Shown here: positions 31,717 to 39,806 of the stretch, piece after piece
Layout: each line of letters begins with the position of its first letter
Position numbering within the stretch: position 1 is the stretch's first letter
DNA from: an uncultured Oscillospiraceae bacterium
GTDB taxonomy: Bacteria > Bacillota > Clostridia > Oscillospirales > Oscillospiraceae
Length of the DNA: 40,542 nucleotides
Direction of reading: 5' to 3'
NCBI GenBank assembly: GCA_947625045.1
Contig: CANQMW010000026.1
Coordinates: 1 to 40,542, forward strand
Program-made: the position numbers and the translations under genes
The notes under the pieces: generated by a model
What the model was told of the DNA's origin: nothing
Databases searched by the model: none
Seen by the model: only the letters and a program-made list of their open reading frames with translations

Positions 31717-31879
31717 TGCTTCCCGCAGCATATGCGAATATCGTCGAATAACAGCGCATAACGCTGGATATATACGCGTTTTCGTCTTATCTTTCCGCGT
31801 ATATTCATCGTATTCAGCCGAATATTAGCTGATATCACAGAATATTTCAGAATATGCGAAAATGAATGCTCCGTCCCCG
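31717..31879. other. A/T-rich palindromic island between convergent genes
   Basis: No gene. A local A/T-rich block with a perfect 9-bp inverted repeat ATATACGCG/CGCGTATAT (31770-31778/31796-31804), CAGCG/CGCTG (31752-31766), TCAGC/GCTGA (31813-31831) and repeated GAATA/GAATAT words. The last repeats abut the stop of the glucan-synthase-like gene. Function unknown. Confidence 0.6.
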
Positions 31880-34800
31880 TCACGTGACCGTGACGCGCCC
31901 GTTCTCCACCTTGATCTTCCGCCCGCATATCTCCGCCTCGTACCCCTCCCAGCCATGGGGCAGGCGGGGCGCCACCGTGAGGCGGCCGTTCTCCAGCCGG
32001 ATGCCCAGAAGGTCCTCCAGCACTACCCGGAAAAACCACCCCGCCGAGCCGGTATACCAGCTCCACAGCGCCTCGCCGTAGTGGTCGGGATTGGCGGACA
32101 CGTCCGCCGCCAGCACCCAAGGTTCCGCCCCCCATCGGGCGGGGTCATGCTTGGCGGGCAGCAAGTCCAGCAGCAGCGCCGCCCCGGCGTCGGGGAAGCC
32201 CTGCTTCAGGAGCGCCGAGGCCAGCCACACCGCCCCGTGGGTGTACTGACCGCCGTTTTCCCGGAAGCCCGGCCCGCAGGCTCGGATATATCCCGGGTCC
32301 CGGCCCTCGTCGCCGAAGGGCGGGGCGAACAGCTTCACCACGCCGTGGGCCCGGTCGTAGAGGTGGTCCACCGCGGCCCGCAGGGCCGTGTTCACCCGCT
32401 CCCTATCCGCCTCGGGACAGAAGGCCGCCCAGCTCTGGGCGATGGAGTCGATGGCGCAGGCCGGGGCCCCCACGCCCCCCAATGGCGCGCCGTCGGCCCA
32501 CCAGCCCCGCAGGTACCAGCTGCCGTTCCAGCTCCGCTCCGCCGCGGCGGCGTATGCCTCCCCCGCCTGGGCGTACAGCGCCGCGTCCGGGGAGTTCGCC
32601 CGCCGCAAAAGGGCGGCGAACCGCCGGGAGACATGGACGAAGAACCAGGTGAGCCACTGGCTCTCGCCGCCCACCTTGTCCATCCCGTCGTTCCAGTCCC
32701 CGGACCCGGTGAGCAGCAACCCGTGGGGCCCCTGGCCCCTGGCCATCACCAGGTCCATGGCCCGCCGGGCATGGTCCAGCACGGTGCTCTGCCGCGCCGG
32801 GGCGTGCGGCTGGAAGTACCGGTCCCTCTCCTCCGGCCCCAGGGGCGGGGCTTCCAGCCAGGGGGCCATCTCCCCGCACAGGGCCATGTCCCCGGTCTTC
32901 TCCGCGTACTCGCACAGCGCCCAGGGCAGCCATAAGAGGTCGTCCGAGCACCGGGTGCGCACGCCCCGGGGCCCGCCCGGGCCCTCATGCCACCAGTGGA
33001 GCACGTCCCCCTCCCGGAACTGCCGGGCGCAGCAGGTCATGATCTGCTTTTTGGCCCGGCCGGGGGCGATCAGGATGAGATTCACCGCGTCCTGCAGCTG
33101 GTCCCGGAAGCCCCAGGCCCCGCCGGACTGGTACATGGAGGTGCGGCCCATGATGCGGCAGGCCAGGGTCTGATAGACCGCCCAGCCGTTCATCATCCGG
33201 TTCAGGTCCTCGTCCGGCGTGCGGACATGGACCCGGCTCACCATGGCCCGCCAGCCGTCCCGGACCTTATTGAGCTCCTTCGCCGCCCGCGCCGGGTCCG
33301 CCAGGGCCCTGAGCGTCTGGGCGCTCTCCGCCCCGCATACCAGCACGCTCACGCCCCCGGCCTTCCACAGCGCCCCGAAGCAGGGCGCGAGACCCGGGCC
33401 CGTCCTCCCGTCCATCCGGCCCGCCAGCCACGCGGCCTCGTCCCCGGTGAAGCCGGAGAAGGGGCGGCTGCACACCGCCCGGATGACCTCGCCGGGCCAT
33501 GGGCTCCGGGGATTCACGGCCGTGAGGCAGCCGTCCTCCCGGCCCGTGATGACGCAGGGCACATCCGCCCCGCTGGCCGTGAGGGTCAATGGCAGGTGCC
33601 ACTCGATATAGCCCTCGCCGGTCTCGATAATGAATACCCGTGCCTTATGCCCGCAGGGCACGAAGGCGGTGAGGCGGGTCCCCTCCCGCTCCCAGCTGGT
33701 CCAGCCGAAGCCGTTGGTGACCCGGCACTTTCCGTGCCCCGCGAAGAGGCTCATGCGCCCGCCCGCCGTCACCAGCGTCAGCGTCTCGCCGCCGGACGCG
33801 GCCGTGGGGTCGTTCATCCACGGGCTTATGGGGCATTCCCGGGCGTTTTCCAGCCACAGGAAGCCCGTGCCGCAGTCCGCCGCCAGATACCCGAACCGGC
33901 CGTTGGTCAGCACGTTGCACCAGGCCCGGGGCGGCAGGGGCGGGGTGTCGTATGCCACCGCCCCGCCGGGGAGATGCTCCACCTTGGGCGCGCCCCCGCC
34001 CCGGACCGGGGCGGGACCCAGGGCGGGCATGCCGGGGCTGGGCCGGGCGGGGGGCTCCGGCAGCGTCACCGCCGCCGCGGCGATGTCCGCGCCGCTCAAA
34101 AACCATACGCCGCCCCGGGCGTTCTCAAAGCCCGCCAGGCCGTATTTGTCCAGATACCGGCGCAGGGCGTCCTGCCGGGGGTGGAGGTACTGGCCCTCCT
34201 CCCCGGTGTCCAGCACCAGGTCCGCCTCCGCCCCGCAGGCGGTGACGAGGGCGTGGCGCTTGATCATCCGCAGGGCCCGGTCCATGTTCTGCCCGTCCAC
34301 ATATATAATGGGCAGGTCGCCGGACAGGCCCCGCCTCCACAGCGCCTCCCGGGTGGAGTCAGGCTGCGCCATGACCCGGGGCGAGCACACCGCGGCGCAC
34401 AGGCGGAAGGCCGCCTGGAGCCCTTGGGCGCTCATGCCGAGAAGCGTCCCCATGGCCCCGGCCATGTCCGCGGCGCCGCCGGTCAATATGCGCCGGGCGC
34501 CCGCCTCCGCCTCTTTGGCCGTGCCGCCAAAGCAGAGGCTCACGGTCGCGCACCCGCCCTCCGGCAGGGTGGTCTCGACCGTCATGGGCTCGTGCATCTG
34601 CCAGCCCGCCCCCCGGCGGATGGCGAGGTCCGCCGTGGCGGCGAGGCACAGCCAGCACTCGGGCAGATCGCCCCTGGCAAGCCGTCGGATGAGCACCGCG
34701 CCGTGGCGGACGCTCGCCTCCAGGCCCAGCCGCCAGAAGGCGGGATGGGCGTCATAGTCCCCCTCCGGGGCCAGCACCGGCTCGAAACGGATGGCGAGCT

Positions 34801-37800
34801 TCCCGCCGCTGGGGCCGGTGATACGCCTGAGCTCCCCTCGCTCCCCCGCGGCCACGGCCATGGACGCGCTCATCACGCCCCCGGCCCGCCGGGCCGTGAA
34901 GGTGAGGGACCCGGCCTCGTACCGCCAGGGGCGCACCGCCCCCTCCCGGCGGGAGGGGGTCAGCATGGCACCGTCTACGGCGAGGGCAAAGCCCTCCGGG
35001 CGGTACATCAATAGCCCCGCCGTCCGGGCCCGGCACCGCCCGTCGTCGCAGGCGAGAAGCGTATACACCCCGTTGGACAGGGGGAACCACGCCGGGTCCG
35101 CCGGGTCGTGGCCCGGCCCCTCCCACTGGAACACCGGCCGGTCCGGCCGGCTCTCCGGGGGCCGGGTCAGGGGGCTCCGGCTCCGGCGCAGCACCGCCCC
35201 GCCCAGGGGCACCCGCTCCGCCAAAAGGGGCCGGAACGCCCCCATGGCCGGGTCAGCCATGAAGTATTTCCGCAGTACGCCCCCCGCCAGGCAGTTGGCC
35301 GCGGCGCATAGGCTCATGCCTACGTGGTGGCTCATGAAGCAGGCCACCGGCTGCCCGCCCGGGCCGGTCCGGCCCGGGGTCAGGTCCAGGGCCTCGTAAA
35401 AGCCGTATTCGCCCCACATACCCATGGTTTTGAGGCGGCGCAGGTTCTTCACCGCCGCCTTGGGGTGGACCGCCAGGGCCAGGAAGCTGGCGTAGGGGGC
35501 CGTCACCAGCTCCCCGTCCACGTCCCGGCGCAGGGCCAGAGCGCCCACGCCGTGGGCCTTGTAGCGGTAGTCCATGCCCCCGTCCAGGGAGAAGAAGGCG
35601 CTCTCCGAACTGCCCCAGGGGGCCTTGGCCCGCTCCCCCCGCCGCCGCTGGGCGTACAGGCAGAACCGGGCCGTCTCCCACAGCATGGAGCCGTTCACAA
35701 AGGGCAGGAATAGCTCCGGCATCAGGTACTCGAACATGGACCCGGACCAGCTGGCCAGGCCCCGCCATCCGTCCAGAGAAAGCTGCGCCCGGCTCAGGCT
35801 CTGCCAGTGGCGCACGCTCACGTCCCCCCGGGCGCAGGCCACGTAGCTCAAAAGCCGGGCCTCTGAGGCCATCAGGTCGTAGTGGCCGGGGCTTGCCTCG
35901 TCCGTGGCCGGGTCCAGGCCGATGCGAAATAGCCGCTTCTTTTCGTCGTACAGCGCCCCCAGCTCCATGGCGTCCGCCAGCGCCCGGGCCCGGTCGGCCA
36001 GGTCCGGCCGCCCATGGGCCGCCATGCCCCCGGCCAGGCAGATGAGCGAAGCGCAGAGATTGCCGCTGTCCACCGCCGACACATAGGCCGGCTGCAGGGG
36101 CGTCAGCGTGCGGGTATCGTACCAGTTGTAGAGGTGGCCCCGCCACTTGTCCAGCTTCTCCACCGTGGCCAGCACCCGCTCTATAAGGGCTATGGCCTCG
36201 CTCTCCCGGGCCGCGCCCGTCTCCATGGCCCCCAGGGCCGAGGTGAGCGCCAGGCCGATGTTGGTGGGGCTGGTTCGGTGGGCTGGGCCCTTGGGGGGCT
36301 GGACCTGCACGTTGTCCGGGGGCAGGAAGTTCTCCTCCGCCGTGCACCGGTCGGCAAAGTACCGCCACATGGCCCCGGCGGCCTTCAGAAGAAACGCCTT
36401 GTCGGCCGCCGTCAGATCGTTTTTTGGCCGGATGGGCCGTCCCGAGGCCCAGGCGAAGGCGGGCGCCAGCGCCCATACCACTCCCGCGGCCTTCCCCGCC
36501 GGGCCGGGTGCCAGCCACACCAGTGCAAGGCCCAGGCCCACGGAGAACCACATAGCCGCGGGCATGGTCCGGCCCAGGTCTGTCTGGGCCGCCGTGACCC
36601 ATTGGAGCATGCGCCGGTGGCTCACGGTCATGCGCCACAGGGCCGTCACCGCCGCCGAGGCGCAGGTATGGCCCTCCCATGCAAGGAATATGAGCCGGGC
36701 GAAGAACCGGGTCAGGGACCCGCCCGCACCCCGGAGGACGCCGCTGCGAAGCCGCAGGCGGGCCTGGCTGGTCCGGATGAACAGCGCCCCGACGGCGTCG
36801 TGGATGGCGTCTGCCCCAAGACATGCCAGGGCTGCCCCCGCCGCCCAGCGGCCGGCCGGGGAGAGTACGCCCCATATAAGCGCCGCCAGGGCCGTGGGGG
36901 GCACCAGGCTCCGCCGCAGGCTGTCGAAGAGACGAAACCGCTCCAGGAGCGGCAGGTCCCGCCCGGCCTTGAACAGCCACGGCAGGTTCTGCCAGTCCCC
37001 CCTTGTCCAGCGGTGCAGCCGCCGGAACCAGGCCGCCGCGGTCACGGGGCAGGCGTCCGTCAGCTCCACGTCGCCCAGGTAGGCCCCCCGCAGGTAGGCC
37101 CCCTCCAGGGCGTCGTGGCTCAGGATATGGTCCTCCGGGAACCGGCCGTCCAGGCAGGCGAGATACGCCGCCGCGTCCACGACGCCCTTGCCCGCGAAGC
37201 CGCCCCGGTCATATAGGTCCGTGTAGAGCTCCCCCGTGGGAGCTCCGTAGGGGTCCGTGCCCCCCTGGCCCGCCCAGATGCGGGCAAAGTCCGTGGCCAT
37301 GGCCCGGTCCAGCTCCACCGCCATCCGGGGATGGAGCACCCCATGGCCCCGCACCACCGCGCCCTTTTCCACCAGGGGCGTGTTCAGCGGGTGCATGGCC
37401 GCGCCGATGAGCTGCCGGGCCGCCCCCGGCACCAGCCGGGTGTCCCCGTCCAGGCACAGCACGTACTTGGCGTGCAGGGCCTCGGGGTCCCCGGCCAGCA
37501 CCTTCAATCGATTGGGCCGGCCCCGGACCAGGCGCATCAGCTCCAGCACCGCGCCCCGCTTCCGCTCCCAGGGGACATAGACCCCCTCCTTCTTATCCAG
37601 CACCGGGTCCCGGCACAGGAGAAAGAACCCCCCGCCGTATGTCCCGTTGAGCCGGTCTATCTCCCTTGCCGCGGCGTTGAGGCGCGCCGCCTCTTTGGGC
37701 GGGAACTGGGCGCTGTCGGGCAGGTCCGCCAACAGGGCGAACAGCAGCTCCTCCCCGCAGTCCCGGCTGGCAAGCCGGTATTCCTCCAGCCGCCGGGCCA

Positions 37801-38764
37801 GGCGGGGCCCCGTCTCGTCGTCGGACAGCAGCGCCGACACGGCGCACACCGTCCTGCCTTCAGGGCCTACGCCGTCCTTCAATTCCAGCCGGGGCAGCCG
37901 CCGGGGCCGGACCAGGCGCAGCAAAATGGAATCCAGCCCCACCCGCACAAGCTCGGACAGGGGCCACACCGCCAGCAGGGCGGTGCCCACGCTCCCGGCC
38001 GCCGCCCCCGCCAGCACCGCCAAGGCCGCCGGGAGGAATACGCGCACGGCGATATAGCCCGCCCCGGTGCGGCCCACGGGCGGGAAGAGGTATTCGTGCA
38101 GGCCCTTTTCCAGGGCCTCCTGTGCCAGCTCCAGAGAGGAGATATGCCGGGCCCTGGCAAGCGTCTGGACCCGCCGGCGGTACTGGGCGCGGCTGGCCTC
38201 GTCCATGGCGGGGTAGACCTTATCCTGCCGGAGGAGCGCGTCCACCGGGTCCGAGGCCTCCAAAGCGTTGGTCAGGTCCATATCCGCCAGGGCCCGCAGG
38301 CCGGTGAACAGCTCCCCGGCCCTCTCATTATCCACCTCAGGCCCGGCCAGGGCCTGGATGAGCGCGGCCCGGAGAGCAGCCCCGAAGAGGGCCGCCTCGT
38401 TTTCCGGCACGGTCCGGCCCCGGCGGGCCCCGGTGAGGAAGGCCTCGATCCGCTCCTCGGTGACGGGCCCGGCGTCGGCGAGAGCCCGGCCCAGCATGAC
38501 GACGGCGGCGCCCTCCGGCCCCTTGGTGAGTCTTCCCGCGCCCCGCAGGGCGTCCAGGGCGATGTCCGCCTCCCGGCGGGCCAGGTATTCGTTGTCCGCA
38601 AACCACGCGGGCTCTTTTTCGTTTTGGCTCTTGGCCGTGACCGTGTCCATGGCCCGGCTCAGCCGCCGGGCGGCCCTGCGGCCGGAGACGGTTCCTTTGA
38701 CGGGGATGCTCCTGGCCGCGCTTTCGCCCCATCCGGCCAGGCGTTCGATGCTTATCTTTTCCAT
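31880..38764 (-). CDS. cyclic beta-1,2-glucan synthase-like giant membrane enzyme (GT84/GH94 architecture)
   Basis: 2294 residues. Domains: N-terminal region (1-230), a hydrophobic pair at about 235-275, a processive GT with LDGDTRL at about 438 and RRLHRWTRGDW at about 581-591, further membrane helices at about 620-660 and 735-775, a glucoamylase-like domain (about 800-1250, ENFLPPDNVQVQPPKGPAHRTSP split), and a C-terminal phosphorylase-type part with SGDWNDGMDKVGGES near 2020. This is the layout of Cgs/NdvB proteins, which make cyclic beta-1,2-glucan, but shorter than the proteobacterial enzymes (about 2800). The start at 38764 has a poor ribosome site; the frame is open upstream, but there it overlaps the XRE gene. 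It lies 44 bases after the XRE gene. The product could instead be a linear glucan or a phosphorylase product. Confidence 0.82.
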   Translation of the reverse strand: MEKISIERLAGWGESAARSIPVKGTVSGRRAARRLSRAMDTVTAKSQNEKEPAWFADNEYLARREADIALDALRGAGRLTKGPEGAAVVMLGRALADAGPVTEERIEAFLTGARRGRTVPENEAALFGAALRAALIQALAGPEVDNERAGELFTGLRALADMDLTNALEASDPVDALLRQDKVYPAMDEASRAQYRRRVQTLARARHISSLELAQEALEKGLHEYLFPPVGRTGAGYIAVRVFLPAALAVLAGAAAGSVGTALLAVWPLSELVRVGLDSILLRLVRPRRLPRLELKDGVGPEGRTVCAVSALLSDDETGPRLARRLEEYRLASRDCGEELLFALLADLPDSAQFPPKEAARLNAAAREIDRLNGTYGGGFFLLCRDPVLDKKEGVYVPWERKRGAVLELMRLVRGRPNRLKVLAGDPEALHAKYVLCLDGDTRLVPGAARQLIGAAMHPLNTPLVEKGAVVRGHGVLHPRMAVELDRAMATDFARIWAGQGGTDPYGAPTGELYTDLYDRGGFAGKGVVDAAAYLACLDGRFPEDHILSHDALEGAYLRGAYLGDVELTDACPVTAAAWFRRLHRWTRGDWQNLPWLFKAGRDLPLLERFRLFDSLRRSLVPPTALAALIWGVLSPAGRWAAGAALACLGADAIHDAVGALFIRTSQARLRLRSGVLRGAGGSLTRFFARLIFLAWEGHTCASAAVTALWRMTVSHRRMLQWVTAAQTDLGRTMPAAMWFSVGLGLALVWLAPGPAGKAAGVVWALAPAFAWASGRPIRPKNDLTAADKAFLLKAAGAMWRYFADRCTAEENFLPPDNVQVQPPKGPAHRTSPTNIGLALTSALGAMETGAARESEAIALIERVLATVEKLDKWRGHLYNWYDTRTLTPLQPAYVSAVDSGNLCASLICLAGGMAAHGRPDLADRARALADAMELGALYDEKKRLFRIGLDPATDEASPGHYDLMASEARLLSYVACARGDVSVRHWQSLSRAQLSLDGWRGLASWSGSMFEYLMPELFLPFVNGSMLWETARFCLYAQRRRGERAKAPWGSSESAFFSLDGGMDYRYKAHGVGALALRRDVDGELVTAPYASFLALAVHPKAAVKNLRRLKTMGMWGEYGFYEALDLTPGRTGPGGQPVACFMSHHVGMSLCAAANCLAGGVLRKYFMADPAMGAFRPLLAERVPLGGAVLRRSRSPLTRPPESRPDRPVFQWEGPGHDPADPAWFPLSNGVYTLLACDDGRCRARTAGLLMYRPEGFALAVDGAMLTPSRREGAVRPWRYEAGSLTFTARRAGGVMSASMAVAAGERGELRRITGPSGGKLAIRFEPVLAPEGDYDAHPAFWRLGLEASVRHGAVLIRRLARGDLPECWLCLAATADLAIRRGAGWQMHEPMTVETTLPEGGCATVSLCFGGTAKEAEAGARRILTGGAADMAGAMGTLLGMSAQGLQAAFRLCAAVCSPRVMAQPDSTREALWRRGLSGDLPIIYVDGQNMDRALRMIKRHALVTACGAEADLVLDTGEEGQYLHPRQDALRRYLDKYGLAGFENARGGVWFLSGADIAAAAVTLPEPPARPSPGMPALGPAPVRGGGAPKVEHLPGGAVAYDTPPLPPRAWCNVLTNGRFGYLAADCGTGFLWLENARECPISPWMNDPTAASGGETLTLVTAGGRMSLFAGHGKCRVTNGFGWTSWEREGTRLTAFVPCGHKARVFIIETGEGYIEWHLPLTLTASGADVPCVITGREDGCLTAVNPRSPWPGEVIRAVCSRPFSGFTGDEAAWLAGRMDGRTGPGLAPCFGALWKAGGVSVLVCGAESAQTLRALADPARAAKELNKVRDGWRAMVSRVHVRTPDEDLNRMMNGWAVYQTLACRIMGRTSMYQSGGAWGFRDQLQDAVNLILIAPGRAKKQIMTCCARQFREGDVLHWWHEGPGGPRGVRTRCSDDLLWLPWALCEYAEKTGDMALCGEMAPWLEAPPLGPEERDRYFQPHAPARQSTVLDHARRAMDLVMARGQGPHGLLLTGSGDWNDGMDKVGGESQWLTWFFVHVSRRFAALLRRANSPDAALYAQAGEAYAAAAERSWNGSWYLRGWWADGAPLGGVGAPACAIDSIAQSWAAFCPEADRERVNTALRAAVDHLYDRAHGVVKLFAPPFGDEGRDPGYIRACGPGFRENGGQYTHGAVWLASALLKQGFPDAGAALLLDLLPAKHDPARWGAEPWVLAADVSANPDHYGEALWSWYTGSAGWFFRVVLEDLLGIRLENGRLTVAPRLPHGWEGYEAEICGRKIKVENGRVTVT

Positions 38765-38808
38765 ACCTGGGATTTTTCCCGCGCCGCGGGGAGAATATAC
38801 TGTCCAGC

Positions 38809-39045
38809 TTATTCTCCCAGCCGCCGGGACAAAAGCGCGCACCGGTCCACGCAGAACTGTCTTTCCACCGCAAAGATCACCGAGGCGCTCAGCCGCGGCG
38901 GGACCTTGCCCCGCTCCATCAGGTCCAGCGTTTTCCCGCCGACCCCCAGCCGTTTCGCCATCTCCCGCTTGGAGATGCCCCTCGTCCGGCGCAGCCATGC
39001 GACGTTATACATAAAATTATCCAATTCCTCTCTTGATGACGACAT
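38809..39045 (-). CDS. small XRE-family HTH regulator upstream of the glucan synthase-like gene
   Basis: 78 residues. The helix-turn-helix covers about 14-60 (VAWLRRTRGISKREMAKRLGVGGKTLDLMERGK split). The rest (PPRLSASVIFAVERQFCVDRCALLSRRLGE) is a short C-terminal helix pair. GACGGGAGGGG precedes the ATG at 39045, with a TTGACT-17-TAAAGT promoter upstream (39111-39088, minus). It is co-directional with the glucan-synthase-like gene and probably controls itself, that gene and perhaps the divergent XRE gene. Confidence 0.85.
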   Translation of the reverse strand: MSSSREELDNFMYNVAWLRRTRGISKREMAKRLGVGGKTLDLMERGKVPPRLSASVIFAVERQFCVDRCALLSRRLGE

Positions 39046-39073
39046 ATCTGTCCCCTCCCGTCTTACACCGAAT

Positions 39074-39123
39074 AGTTGTATAAACACACTTTACATCTAA
39101 TAGGCGTAAAAGTCAATACAACT
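39074..39123. promoter_or_regulatory. divergent control region with nested palindromes
   Basis: The outer inverted repeat AGTTGTAT (39074-39081)/ATACAACT (39116-39123) encloses TTTAC (39090-39094)/GTAAA (39106-39110); the two centres are within 2 bases. The minus promoter of the 39045 gene (TTGACT, 17, TAAAGT) is inside. These are candidate operators for one or both XRE proteins. Confidence 0.55.
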
Positions 39124-39165
39124 TTCCGATGTGAGATAGAATGCTCCCAAAGGGGGACTGAGCGT

Positions 39166-39393
39166 ATGAGCAGAATACGTGAGCTGCGTGAGGACCGGGA
39201 CCTGAGCCAGGCCGCCATCGCGGAGATACTCAAGACGACCCAGCAGCAGTACAGCAAGATCGAGACCGGCAAATCAGACATAAGCGGAGAAAAACTCCGG
39301 CTCCTGGCCAAGTTTTATAACATATCCGCTGATTATATCTTAGAGCTGACAGATGACCCGCGGCCTTTGTCCGGGAAAAGCGGCTGTCAATGA
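39166..39393 (+). CDS. small XRE-family HTH regulator (divergent)
   Basis: 75 residues, a canonical XRE HTH: IRELREDRDLSQAAIAEILKTTQQQYSKIETGK (split), followed by the LLAKFYNISADYILELTD helix typical of Cro/C1-type repressors. AAAGGGGGACTGAGCGT precedes the ATG at 39166. Its -10 may be TAGAAT (39137-39142) with no good -35. It diverges from the other XRE gene across a palindromic region. It ends only 8 bases before the ylxM promoter. Confidence 0.9.
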   Translation: MSRIRELREDRDLSQAAIAEILKTTQQQYSKIETGKSDISGEKLRLLAKFYNISADYILELTDDPRPLSGKSGCQ

Positions 39394-39400
39394 AAAACCC

Positions 39401-39429
39401 TTGACACCCACCCGCATTTGGTGTATGAT
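39401..39429 (+). promoter_or_regulatory. promoter of ylxM-ffh
   Basis: TTGACA (39401-39406), 17-base spacer, TATGAT (39424-39429): 11 of 12 consensus bases. AAGGAGG precedes the ATG at 39474. Confidence 0.85.
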
Positions 39430-39473
39430 AAGCAAGCTGTAAAGCAAAAACCTTGACGCCAAGGAGGCGCGCC

Positions 39474-39806
39474 ATGGACGCTTCCCCGCTGGACCGGTCC
39501 CTGCTTTTGGACTTTTACGGCGAGCTTTTGACGGAAAAGCAGCGCCGGGTCTGCGAGCTGCACTGGAACGAGGACCTGTCTCTTGCCGAGATCGGCCAGC
39601 AGGACGGGCTGAGCCGTCAGGGAGTGTGGGACGTGCTGCGCCGGGCGGAGGCCGCTTTGCAGGAGTATGAGACAAAAACCGGCCTGGTGCGCCGGTTTTT
39701 GGAGCGGCGGGAGGCCATCGCCGCCATCCGTGAGGAGCTGGCGGGGATGCTGCCGGAGGACGAACATAGCCGGGACGTGCTGGCCCGGCTGGAGGATATA
39801 CTGTAA
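39474..39806 (+). CDS. ylxM: YlxM-family HTH protein of the SRP operon
   Basis: 110 residues, UPF0122/YlxM. A sigma-70-region-4-like HTH is clear (LTEKQRRVCELHWNEDLSLAEIGQQDGLSRQGVWDVLRRAE split), with a C-terminal helical tail. In Firmicutes it sits next to ffh and ftsY and is thought to help the signal recognition particle pathway. The ATG at 39474 is chosen for its AAGGAGGCGCGCC site. Its TAA overlaps the ffh ATG (TAATG). Cotranscription with ffh is likely. Confidence 0.9.
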   Translation: MDASPLDRSLLLDFYGELLTEKQRRVCELHWNEDLSLAEIGQQDGLSRQGVWDVLRRAEAALQEYETKTGLVRRFLERREAIAAIREELAGMLPEDEHSRDVLARLEDIL

